Origin: Tridacna crocea
Taxonomy: Eukaryota; Mollusca; Bivalvia; Cardiida; Cardiidae
Direction of reading: 5' to 3'
Assembly (NCBI GenBank): GCA_943736015.1
Contig: OX031065.1
Location: 24,566,427 to 24,630,426, forward strand
DNA length: 64,000 nucleotides
The position numbers and the translations under genes were made by a program. Under the pieces are notes generated by a model, which was given only the letters and a program-made list of their open reading frames with translations, was not told where the DNA came from and ran no database searches. Positions 53,138-63,966 of this stretch are shown piece by piece (the first letter of the stretch is position 1; every line of letters begins with the position of its first letter).

Positions 53138-55348
53138 AGAGCCTTAATTTGAAGTATTTTGGTAGAGGGCCACTAGATGATGCTACATGCCAAATATGAA
53201 AGCTCTAGCCCTTAAGGTTTGGGACAAGAAGATTTTTGAAGATTTCCTTCTTAATCTCTATGTGACATCTGAGAACCCACAACATAGGGCCAATTTCCAC
53301 ACTAGGGCCATTATTTGAAGTATTTTGGTAGAGAGCCACTAAATGATACTACATGCCATATATGAGAGCTCTAGCCCTTATGGTTTGGGACAAGAAGATA
53401 TTTAAAGATTTCCTTCTTTATCTCTATGTGAAATCCGAGAACCCACAACATAGGACCATTTTCCACACTAGGGCCATAATTTGACGTATTTTGGTAGAGG
53501 GTCACTAGATGATGCTACATGCCAAATAGGAAAGCTCTAGCCCTTAAGGTTTGGGACAAGAAGATTTTTACAGATTTCCTTCTTTATCATTATGTGAAAT
53601 CTGAGGACCCACAACATAAGGCCATTTTCAACACTAGCGCCATAATTTGAAGTATTTTGGTAGAGGGCCACTAGATGATGCTACATGCCAAATATGAAAG
53701 CTCTGGCCCTTAAGGTTTGGGACAAGAAGTTTTTTACAGATTTCCTTCTTTATCTCTATGTGAAATCGGAGAACCCATAACATAGGGCCAATTTCTACAC
53801 TAGGGCCATTATTTGAAGTATTTTGGTAGAGGGCCACTAGATGATACTACATGCCATATATGAGAGCTCTAGCCCTTATGGTTTGGGACAAGAAGATTTT
53901 TAAAGCTTTCCTTCTTTATCTCTATGTGAAATCCGAGAACCCACAACATGGGGCCATTTTCAAACTAGGGCCATAATTTGAAGTATTTTGGTAGAGGGCC
54001 ACTAGATGATGCTACATGCCAAATATGAAAGCTCTAGCCCTTACGGTTTGGGACAAGAAGATTTTTAAAGATTTCCTTATCTCTATGTGAAATCCGAGAA
54101 CCCACAGCATAGGGCCAATTTCTACACTAGGGCCATTATTTGAAGTCTTTTGGTAGAGGGCCACTAGATGATACTACATGCCATATATGAGAGCTCTAGC
54201 CTTTATGGTTTGGGACAAGAAGATATTTAAAGATTTCCTTTTTTATCTCTATGTGAAATCCGAGAACCCACAACATAGGGCTATTTTCAACACTAGGGCC
54301 ATAATTTGAAGTATTTTGGTAGAGGGCAACTAGATGATGCTACATGCCAAATATGAAAGCTCTAGCCCTTAAGTTTTGGGACAAGAACATTTTTGAAGAT
54401 TTCCTTCTTTATCTCTATGTGAAATCCGAGAACCCACAACATAGGGCCAATTTCCATACTAGGGCCATTATTTGAAGTATCTTAATAGGGGGGGGCACTA
54501 GATGATACTACATGCCATATATGAGAGCTCTAGCCTTTATGGTTTGGGACAAGAAGATTTTTAAAGATTTCCTTCTTTATCTCTATGTGAAAACTAAGAA
54601 CCCACAACATAGGGCCATTTTCAACACTAGGGCCATAATTTGAAGTATTTTGGTAGAGGACCACTAGATGATGCTGCATGCCAAATATGAAAGCTCTAGC
54701 CCTTAAGGTTTGGGACATAAAGTTTTTTACAGATTTCCTTCTTTATCTCTATGTGGAATCGGAGAACCCACAACATAGGGCCAATTTCCACACTAGGGCC
54801 ATTATTTGAAGTATTTTGGTAGAGGGCCACGAGATGATACTACATGCCATATATGAGAGCTCTAGCCCTTATGGTTTGGGACAAGAAGATTTTTAAAGAT
54901 TTCCTTCTTTATCTCTATGTGAAATCCGTGAACCCACAACATAGGGCCATTTTCAAACTAGGGCCATAATTTGAAGTATTTTGGTAGAGGGTCACTAGAT
55001 GATGCTACATGCCAAATATGAAAGCTCTAGCCCTTACGGTTTGGGACAAGAAGATAAGATTTTTAAAGATTTCCTGCTTTATCTCTATGTGAAATCCGAG
55101 AACCCACAACATAGGGCCAATTTCTACACTAGGGCCATTATTTGAAGTATTTTAATAGAGGGCCACTAGATGATACTACATGCCATATATGAGAGCTCTA
55201 GCCTTTATGGTTTGGGACAAGAAAATTTTTAAAGATTTCCTTCTTTATCTCCATGTGAAATCCAAGAACCCACAACATAGGGCCATTTTCAACACTAGGG
55301 CCATAATTTGAAGTATTTTGGTAGAGGGTCACTAGATGATGCTACATG
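53138..55348 (+). repeat. Tandem array of 167-bp monomers (type delta) with two-monomer higher-order repeat
   Basis: About 13 monomers with 'AGTATTTTGGTAGAGGGCCA', 'GGTTTGGGACAAGAAGATTT', 'TTTATCTCTATGTGAAATCC' and 'GAGAACCCACAACATAGGGC'. Type A has GATGCTACATGCCAAATATG; type B has GATACTACATGCCATATATG. From about 53670 they alternate A-B strictly. The array starts right after the short pearl element and ends abruptly inside an A monomer. Confidence 0.85.
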
Positions 55349-57136
55349 TGTATGGCTTGGGTTTTAACAGGGTTAGGCTGATTCTCTGCAATGTCTTATC
55401 TTTAAGCACTCCTACAAAATCCTGGCAATTGGGAACGGATAAAATCTGGGATAACTCAACCGACACCTTCACCAACCAGCCACAGTCTCCCAGAATTTCA
55501 AAAAAAAATCACAGGATTATGTCATTTCACCGCTATAATGGTGCTAATATAAAATATAATATTATATATACGTGGACTGCATAGGTTCAAGTTTAGACCT
55601 GCATGGTCTGAACTTAGAAAAATACAGGTGTGAATGAATACAATGTAAACAGTGGACTGCAATCTCACATAATATTTAAAGTTTTAGTATATAGTTTCAG
55701 TTAAAATATGGTTGGATTTTGACATTTTGTCAGTGATTACATAAGTTTTATTCATTTAGATTCCCTTTTGAAGTTTTGAGCCACGTCTTTGTGAATTTGA
55801 GTCATATTACATAATTGAACCACTGCAGACATATGTGGGGAAAAAAACATGATGTAGCATGATGAGATACTTAAAATGTAACATTTACACTGGTGAAAAG
55901 GCTATTTATTACTTCCAATGTAGTTTTGAGTGGATCCGTTTTCATGATCTGAAGATAAGGATTAAAAATATTAATCATCACAAGGGTATTATTTGCTTTT
56001 TGATATCTGCAAATCCCTGTCCTGGGTACAGATGAAGCACCCAGAATAGACCAAGATCACACCTAGTGTGACAAGTTGCAATTCAAAGTAAAAGTTGACC
56101 TTTAGATAACTAAAATAAACCTCTCAAATCGATTGTACAAATCCTAATATTTCTATTTCAATTTTATCTTTTAGGGGAAGAATACCTCTTTACCGGGCAG
56201 TATAGATCAAAGATCAGACTGCAGCTTCTGTGCAACCTGATCTTGATATACTTGTCTGCAAAAGGTCCTTGAGTAGCACATGGCAGTCTAAGGGTTAAAA
56301 GGTTAAAAAAAAACTATAGGCATACTTTCATTCTGAGGTTTGTATTACTTGCTGTTCACATGAAGCACAGTTACCATCTCTAGTATGGGTTGAGCAGCAG
56401 TTCATCATGTGTAATTTTTAAACATATACTTTAATCTCCAAGCATAAAAAATACATCAAAGAATTTAAATCTACATGTCCAAACCGTAAGACATATAGAT
56501 CTAAGCTAAGGTGTATTCCTGTGGACCCTTAATCAAACATCTGTGTATAATATTCTGTAATCTAAATTCTTTTGCATAAAGGGTTACAAAACAAAATTCA
56601 AGCATATTAGAAGGCCATGAATTGAATTTTACACCTTGAAGATAACTGAGTATCTGAGGCGTTAAGTCTTGGATGTTAGGTTAAGTAAGTGGATGACCAG
56701 TTCACTGAGAAGGGCACGATTTCGTTTCGAAGATCCTCAGTATGAATTCACGTCACAGATTCGTACTTGATCAGGGCCGTTTGTTAGAAAAGGATTTCTT
56801 TATGTCTCATCGATGACTGGAGAGAAATTTTGGAAGCAATTTTGCATAAATCAAACATCAAATTTGTTGTTGTTTCTTTTAACAGACCAAACGATTTTCA
56901 TTTTTATTTAAACGTTTAACAGAAATGTTACAAACAATTCGGAAATTCATCAAAAGTGCACCTAACGAGGTGCCTAATCGACTTTGTGGGTTTCGTGTAT
57001 TCGTTATCAAAAGGGTTTAAAAGATTTACGTCCAAATTCTACCAAGCCATCTGAACAGTTAAAGATATTTGATATAATAAAGAGTTTAAAAATGCAATTT
57101 CATTAAGAAATTATTGCTTAATCTCCTTAATTATTT
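55349..57136. other. Intron stretch, mostly unassigned
   Basis: 56170-56297 is a copy of palindrome family C (TATAGATCAAAGATCAGACT ... ACCTGATCTTGATATAC). The short frame at 55336-55584 has no domain. Nothing else was recognised. Confidence 0.35.
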
Positions 57137-57394
57137 CTACAGCGAACAACACAAGTTGTGAATGAATGTTTCTTGAAAGAAAATAGGGTAGTCTGTGTAA
57201 ACAATGTTCATACGCATATGGCAATATTTAATGAAAAAAAAAACTTTGTAAAAGTATTTAGAGTACCTCAAACTGACACTTTGTAGTTTTGACGAAGTTT
57301 TGATAAAGAAATCAAACATGATTTGCATGATTTGTTCGCAGTCAGAGCTGAATATTATTTGCAGTTTTGTGTTGTTCTTCCCCAGGCTTGCCAT
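57137..57394 (-). other. Open frame with possible alternative first exon
   Basis: Starts MASLGKNNTKLQIIFSSDCE, just downstream (in - direction) of a GC-rich GCGCGCATGCG motif near 57411-57423 that resembles an NRF1-type promoter site. After ...KLQSVSL a weak donor G|GTACTC would end in phase 2, the phase needed to join the METTL24-like exon at 41200-41322. No homology is recognised. Speculative. Confidence 0.2.
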
Positions 57395-57478
57395 GCTAGA
57401 CTAACAGTGAGCGCGCATGCGTCGTTATGCATGTTGTATTTGGTTATATAGCAAATCCGCTAAAAAGGGGGCAAAGGT

Positions 57479-57707
57479 TTAACTCTTTACCAAACGACAA
57501 AATTATAGACTGGTCCAAATTGAAAGGAGTTGCAGACGACAAAATAAACATAACTCAAAAATTGAAATTTGTTTCCTGCAGGGTAGAAAACATTGTGGGA
57601 AAAGGAGAAAATGCTGGTTACCAGCATTTTCTCCTTTTCCCACAATGGTTTCAAAAGGCTTCTATGTCGGGGTCGTAAAAACCAGGGATTGTTTGGTAAA
57701 GGGTTAA
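57479..57707. repeat. Palindromic MITE, best-preserved copy
   Basis: TTAACTCTTTACC to GGTAAAGGGTTAA. The central hairpin spans about 57586-57651 around GCTGGTTACCAGC, with one mismatch (GTTTTC/GGTTTC). Confidence 0.88.
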
Positions 57708-58228
57708 GACAGTAATCTTAAATTAAATTGCTGTTTTTGTTACAAAGAGATTATGTATGTTAAAAACAACTCGTATTATAACTCAAGGTTGATAGATTTT
57801 TCATTAACAGTTTATTCAGTTATTTTTTGGAATACAGATTTGGAATCACAAACTATGACGAGATAAAAACCACTATGTTACCCTCGTAAAAGGCATAACT
57901 GTAACTTGATAAACCTTTCAATAAAATTTTACATTTTTTTTTCCTTTTTGAATGCAGGTTTAAGATCTCCCCTTATACAATCAGCCTAGCGTAAAAGATA
58001 TTGCTATCGTCTTAGGATAATAGTAGGGAACTGTTTTTGGATTCCCTTTTGGAATTTCAATATTTTCTTAAGCATTACCCATTAACCAATCCTTCTTTTC
58101 AACAAACTGAAAACCATTGAGGAACAAAAGGCAATTGCTCTTCAGGTTACTTTTCATTGTTTTCTTCATATAGAGACACAAAAATGTTATTATGTTCATA
58201 TCCCAATATCTCTTATGTCGTCCATCTT

Positions 58229-58383
58229 TTTAACCCTTTGCATAGAATGTGCAGTCTGATCTTGGATCTACACTGTTCGATAAGGAGATGTTATTTCCCC
58301 AAAAAAATAACTTTGAAACGGTAATATTTGGGTATTTACTATCAAATCGAAATTCAAATGTTAATAGCAGGATAAAGGTTAAA
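58229..58383. repeat. Palindrome family C copy
   Basis: TTTTAACCCTTTGCATAG...GTGCAGTCTGATCTTGGATC...GCAGGATAAAGGTTAA. Same layout as 50805-51016; partial copies at 1248-1318 and 2895-2965. Confidence 0.55.
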
Positions 58384-58481
58384 GATTCCTCTTGTTAGAA
58401 TTGTAAGGGCTAAAATCAGTTTGTGAGTTAAACAAATCTGTAGTTATTTCATAGCAACTTCGACACACAATACATAAAATT

Positions 58482-58559
58482 GTCGGTTTACTTCAAAAAC
58501 CTCGTAACTACAGCTTGTAACAAGATGTAGTTACGAGGTTTTCGAAATAAACCGACGAA
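58482..58559. repeat. TCGGTTTAC inverted-repeat MITE, complete copy
   Basis: GTCGGTTTACTTCAAAAACC, then TCGTAACTACAGC, returns as its complement after an ~8-nt loop (TTGTAACA), ending GAAATAAACCGACG. The stem is ~33 bp with few mismatches. Confidence 0.75.
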
Positions 58560-58817
58560 ATGCTTAATTCTACATGGCTTACAAGGTAGATTATTTATTT
58601 ATCATTTACGAAAATGGTAACAAACAAAATCCATTCCACTTAAGCGGGGGAAAAGTGTTAATTTCAAATATTCAATGACTACAAGATTAAACGTGTGGGG
58701 AGTCAAAATAACTTATGAATAAGTTTTACCGCTCTAGATATTTTTCTTACATATTAAGATTGGACGAAAATCCGACTAAAAATGCAGACTTTGTTACAAT
58801 GTCAGAGAAAGACTTAC

Positions 58818-58871
58818 GGCCGACCGGACAGGCGGCGGAAACCACGAAATGACCAACGCTCTGATGGCTTT
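58818..58871 (-). other. Candidate 54-bp cassette exon of the METTL24-like gene
   Basis: Bounded by acceptor TACTGGCAG and consensus donor GTAAGT; the length is divisible by three. In the phase left by the upstream exon it is open and would insert 18 Arg/Ser/Pro-rich residues. It is non-repetitive, unlike the pearl element that starts 15 bp upstream of it (58886). It may be chance. Confidence 0.25.
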
Positions 58872-58885
58872 CTGCCAGTAGCGCT

Positions 58886-60210
58886 AACAAGAGGGTCAAG
58901 GTGGCCCTGGATCTCTCACCTGAATTTTTAAGAGGACCATTGCCATTTTTAAGACATTAAAACTTTCGAAACAAAATCATTATTTTGCCAAGCAAGTGTG
59001 AAAGTGTTTTCAAAATTCTCTCACTACCCCTACAAACATAACCAAAGCACTGATTCTGATGAATCAGAATTCTGCAAATAAATTTCTGGATAGATCACCC
59101 AAGGGCAATTTCTTAAAGAAGACCACATGTTCGATAGTGACAAAAAACATAAGGCCAACAAGAGAACCACATGCAAGTGCCAGCAATTGGCTGTTGTTTT
59201 TTCGATAAATAAAAATTTCCACAGCAATTTTTGAAAAGGGTCACCCTAAAAACATTTCTGTGAAGTTATTTCAAATTCTGACAAGCCGTTCCAGAGAGAA
59301 GGAATTAAGAAATTCCTCTTCTTGTCTCTGTTGTGCAAATAGTCCACCCCAACCCCCACAACCAGAGCCATTTTTTCTTGACAGATCACAATTTTGTGAA
59401 CCATTTTTGAAAAGAGTCACCCAAGGAACATTGCTGTAAAATTATTTCAAAATCTGACCATGGGTTTCAGAGAATAAGGACGTTGAAAAACTTCTTCATG
59501 TCCGTTTAGGGTAAATAGCTTACAGCTATCAGAGGCAGGTTTCTAGGCGGATCAAAGTTTATCGATTAATTTGAAAAAAGGGTCACCCAAGACACATTTC
59601 TGTGATATTATTTTATATCTGACCAGCCGTTTCATATGGTGCTATTGCCCCCCTCAAAGGTTTAGGGTGTGACCTATTGTTTGACCTGAAGTAACCAACT
59701 TTAAATCATTCTCTAAAATGCCATAGAGACAAATGTTCTGATCACGAATCAGGAGTATAAGAATTAAAATATGGCCTCTAGCGTGAACATAAGACGTGTA
59801 AAAATTTATCCTTGTGATGCACATTTTACCTGATGTGATCAAATTTGATACATGTCTGAGATATCAAGATAAACATTCCGACCAAGTTTCATGAGTATAA
59901 GATCAAAATTCTTGCACACAAATGTCACCAAATTTCAAAGTTATCCGAGATATCAAGGAAAACATTTCTTTTTTTCTAAGACTTGTCCCAGTAACCCACT
60001 AATTAACTTGATATAACCCGACTTTAAAGTTGTCTGTGCTATCAAGATAAACATTCTGACCAAGTTCCATCACTATCAGACTGAAAATAAGGTCTCCAGA
60101 GTGCACACGAGACGACACTTGACTACTGTACGATGGACAACGCATGACAGACGACAGATATGGCATTATAACAAAAGTTCACCTTGAGCACTTTGAGCTC
60201 AGGTGAACTC
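58886..60210 (+). mobile_element. Pearl-type element with mixed alpha and beta cores
   Basis: AACAAGAGGGTCAAGGTGGC...CTCACCTGA at the start; type alpha monomers to about 59640, then type beta monomers (TGACCTATTGTTTGACC, ATCAAGATAAACATTC). It ends in CACCTTGAGCACTTTGAGC then TCAGGTGAACTC. The end lies about 20 bp from the GC splice donor of the METTL24-like exon. Confidence 0.7.
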
Positions 60211-60229
60211 GAAAATGTGAATCACTTGC

Positions 60230-60366
60230 CTCATATAGATATCCTCCAACTCAATCAGTGTCATGCCTTTTAGAACATCATCTTCCGGTATGAGACGAAC
60301 ATTTGCGACTGGACCATAGGATGGTACGAATGGTTTATACTTCAATGATGACTTCAGCTTGTTGGT
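60230..60366 (-). CDS. METTL24-like: METTL24-like methyltransferase, exon 1 of 5 seen
   Basis: 137 nt after acceptor TTTTCTGTCTACAG. It encodes TNKLKSSLKYKPFVPSYGPV then LIPEDDVLKGMTLIELEDIYM plus two bases. The end fits the start of the family's domain ('L..LE.IY..Y....Q..C'), continued exactly by YIENIQQACGN in the next exon. The exon's last bases are ATATGAG followed by GCAAGT, so the intron is GC-AG type; no GT donor restores the phase. It opens in phase 0. The upstream exon(s), expected to encode the N-terminal signal or anchor, are not certain. Confidence 0.8.
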
Positions 60367-60402
60367 CTGTAGACAGAAAATCAGCAGTGCTATGACAAAA
60401 GG

Positions 60403-60617
60403 TTAAATCCTTTCCCAAACAATCCTGAGCTTCAAAAACCAAGATATGGAAAGCCTTTTAAAACAGTGGAAAAAGAACAAGACACCGGTAATCAGCACTT
60501 CCTCCTTTTCCCTCAAAGTTTTCTATCATTCAAAGCAAACCTTTATAGTTTTCACCACATTTTTTTTTTCTTGCAATTTGGACAGGTGTTATATTTTGTC
60601 GATGGATTAAGAGTTAA
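60403..60617. repeat. Palindromic MITE, moderately decayed
   Basis: TTAAATCCTTTCCC to GGATTAAGAGTTAA. Hairpin centre AGACACCGGTAATCAGCAC. It begins 37 bp upstream of the METTL24-like exon's acceptor. Confidence 0.7.
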
Positions 60618-60848
60618 TGCATCTCCGTGATGCTTTATAAAACGCAAAAAATCACATAATGATGCATCCATAAAATTTGTTGTCTCTAACAACAAGCTAA
60701 ATCCTTGAGTTATATGGTCCTTGAGCATGCAAATAAATAGTAATAGCAAAATGTTTTGACGCATTTTAGCCTGCGAGTACGATGTAGGCTGACAAAGACC
60801 GATACTTTTTGCAAACTCCATAAATGACCCAAATATTCCTATAAGGAT

Positions 60849-61158
60849 AACCCCTTTCCACACAATACCTTTGTTTCACGACCCTGAGAAAGAAGCCTTT
60901 AGAAAACATTGTGGGAAAAGGAGAAAATGCTGGTAACCATGCTGGCAAAGTTTTTGAAAATGTTGAAGTTTTCGTACGACCACGATGCCAGACCGACGGC
61001 AATATCTCGAAATGTTCCCGGTTTTAGTACGCATTTTTCCTTTTTACTCACTGCTTTCTACCCTTTTAAAATCAATACATCTGAGATAAGGCATATTTAA
61101 TTTGATGTGCAGAAATGTTTTGATTTCTGAAATTCTGCCATGTAGTAAAGAGTGAAAG
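60849..61158. repeat. Palindromic MITE interrupted at the hairpin centre
   Basis: The left half is well preserved up to GCTGGTAACCA at 60940. The right half resumes at about 61030 (TTTTTACTCACTGCTTTC...GTAGTAAAGAG). The ~90 bp between is unrelated, with CGTACGACCACGATGCCAG, so something inserted at or replaced the hairpin tip. Confidence 0.6.
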
Positions 61159-61825
61159 CTCTATGTTACATGTACAAAATATATGATTTTTTTTTTTCAA
61201 AGACTAATATCTCTGTGATATTTGTTGGGTTCTTCATACAACTATGCAGCGAGAGAACAACGACACCGTTTTTAGAGAAAGACTGTTACATTTAGGATTG
61301 GACAATGCTCTCTTATCTCTTGATCTGTCGTTTACACACCCAGAATCTCTTAAATTCAAAGAAATCAAACAATAATGCACCACTAACAATCTGTTTGTAG
61401 GGGTTCCAGGCCCAGCAAAACTTCAATCATTAAAAAGTATCGGTGCAATGGTTTAAAATTGAATACATACAGCCAGCCAACCTAGTTATATTGTTTTGAA
61501 AAGAAATAAATTACTTATGTTCATGACCACGGATACAATTTAAAAGATTTGTCATTGAAAATGAATCTTGGTTATATGCCGAGAACTTAATTGATCAAAA
61601 TTGTTTAAATAAGTTGGAAATCGCGTAAGTCTATGCCACAATTCCGCTGAGGCTCAATTGCACTCCTACGTCACAAAAGGATCGAGCCATGCTTTGTGAA
61701 AATGGAGCTTAATATCGGTGCGCAATACAAAGCTATACATATGAATTTGGATCCATAAAATCTTTTCAGCCCAGCAAATAATTGACGTGTGATGTAAGCT
61801 GCTCCTCTGACAAGAAGAAAATTTA
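61159..61825. other. Intron stretch, nothing recognised
   Basis: AT-rich, with no domain in short frames and no clear repeat. Confidence 0.35.
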
Positions 61826-63254
61826 AAACGAGGGGGCCAGGTATACCAGAATTTTTGAGAGGACCATAGCCATTTTTTTTAGGTATTGAAACTTTGATAA
61901 CAAAATCATTATTTTGCTGAGAAGTTTTGAAAAGGTCACCTGTAAAAGTCATTTCAAAATCTATTATCACCCCTACAATCATCACCATAGCAATGTTTTT
62001 GATGAATCAAGTTCTGCAAATAAATTTTTGAAAAGATCACACAAAGACAATTTCTTGAAGAAGAGCACACGCTTGATAGTGACTAGAGAAATAAAACGAA
62101 CAAGAGCAGCACATGCAGGTGCCAACAAATGGCTGTTAATTTCGATGGATAGAGATTTCCCTAACAATTTTTAAAGGGTTACCTTTAGAACATTCTGTGA
62201 AATTATTTCAAAGTCAGACAAGCCTTTCAAGAGAGGAAGCATTAAGGAATTTTCTCTTCATGTCCCTGTAGTGCAAATAACCGCACCATCAGAGCCATGT
62301 TTCTCGACAGATCACAGTTTTGCGAACAGTTTTTCAAACAAAAAAAAACACCCAAGAAACACTGCTATGAAATTATTTCAAAATCTGACCAGCCGTGTCA
62401 GAAAAGAAGAATTTGTAATAGTTCCTTCATGTCCATATAGTGCGAGTAGCCCTCAATTAACAGAGCCATGTTTCTTGACGGATCAAAATTTTGCGAACAC
62501 CTTTTGAAAAGGGTCATCCAAGGAACATTTCTGTCAAATTATTTTAAAGTCTGACCAACGGTTTCAGAGAAGAAGAATTTTCAATAATTTCTTCTTCATT
62601 TCCATAGAGTGCAAGTAGCCTCCATTCACCAGAGCCATGTTTCTTGACGGATCAAAATTTTCAAAACAATTTTTGAAAAGGGTCACCCAAAAAATATCTC
62701 TGTGAAATTATTTTAAAAATCTGACCATCTGTTCCAGAGAAGACTTTTAAAGAATTTCTTCATTTCTGTATAATGCAAGTAGCCCCCATTCACCAGAGCG
62801 ATGTTTCTTGACGTATCAAAATTTCCCGAACACTTTTTGAAAAGGGTAAGACAAGGAACATTGCTGTGAAATTATTTCAAAATCTGGCCAGCGCTTTCAG
62901 AGAACAAGATTTTTTAAGAATTTTTTCATTTCTGTATAGTGCAAGTAGCCCCAGAGCCATATTTCTTGACGTATCAAAATTTCCGGAACACGTATTGAAA
63001 ACGGTAACATAAGGAATATAGAAGATTTTTAAAGAATTTCTTGGAAAATTCTATTTGGTTGCCATAGCACCAATAATTTTCCATTAAATTAAATTCTTAG
63101 AACATTTTTCAAAGATGATCCCCCTAGGAACATTCCAGCCCATCGGCTAAGCGGTTTAGGAGAAGTTTAAAGGAATTGTTGACGGACGACGCACGACGGA
63201 CACAGCGTCAGCCTAAAAGCTCCCCTTGAGCACGGTGTGCTCAGGTGAACTAAA
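61826..63254 (+). mobile_element. Pearl-type element (core type alpha)
   Basis: AAAACGAGGGGGCCAGG at the start (the CGCTCACCTGA motif is worn to GTATACCAGAA), ~165-bp type alpha monomers, a GACGGACGACGCACGACGG run, and 3' end TTGAGCACGGTGTGCTCAGG then TGAACTAAAA. Confidence 0.75.
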
Positions 63255-63570
63255 AAGAAAACAGTTTTGAATCATGGCAGCCTGTGCAGACAGCATAAGC
63301 TGACATTGATCAATCGTTTTGTAGATACATTAAACCCCCTTTTCACAGTTCACAGTTCAGCTGTATTTGCGATCAGAAAATAGCACTTACTAGAGCAAGG
63401 TCTACTTTCCAGACTAGTAGACAGTTTTAATAGTCAAAAAACAGTTTCAAAATACGAAGCAAAGTTAGTAACACATATTTAATATAATTTAACTTTTAAT
63501 TTGCAGAACTGGTCGTTATTACTTATCGCTTACAAGAGAAAACAAATGATAAATATGGCGGTAAGCTTAC

Positions 63571-63639
63571 CATGCCTTTATGAATATTTGGCGAATCTTT
63601 AAGAACAATGACTCTCAAAATTAAAGATCTGCTTGCAAA
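63571..63639 (-). other. Candidate upstream exon of the METTL24-like gene
   Basis: An open stretch read as FASRSLILRVIVLKDSPNIH then KGM ends at donor GTAAGC in phase 0, the phase in which the exon at 60230-60366 opens. The hydrophobic SLILRVIVL run could be part of an N-terminal membrane anchor. The acceptor is weak (two options, 63639 or 63628) and an in-frame stop lies just upstream. Confidence 0.25.
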
Positions 63640-63664
63640 CTTTGATATCGATCAGAAGAATAAA

Positions 63665-63966
63665 TCTGACAATAGGGCCTGGATGGTCTTTAATCGTTCA
63701 CAGGGGAGCACTTCCCGACTGATCTTGACCTGGGGGCAGTAATCTAAACTTTTTTGTTAAGCATGGCATGCATTTTTTTAAATCTTTTAATGAATTTGGA
63801 ACATAATACCATCTTTTAAGTCTGGCAGCAATCGGCCTTGTGTTTTAAAAGAAAATGCTTCATGCAATTGCTGACACACCCAAAGCACGGGCGCTAGTCG
63901 ACGGACAATTGACAATGGCTGACTACAATTTCTCACTTTCTACACTTGTACTCCGGTGAACTTATA
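63665..63966 (+). mobile_element. Short, decayed pearl-type element
   Basis: AATAGGGCCTGGATGGTC...TTAATCGTTCACAGG at the 5' end and CTAGTCGACGGACAATTGAC ... CACTTGTACTCCGGTGAAC at the 3' end, without a tandem core. Confidence 0.5.

Noticed and set aside
53138-55348. CRISPR-like regular repetition
   Set aside because: Repeats are contiguous ~167-bp monomers without unique spacers, in an animal genome with introns; this is satellite DNA.
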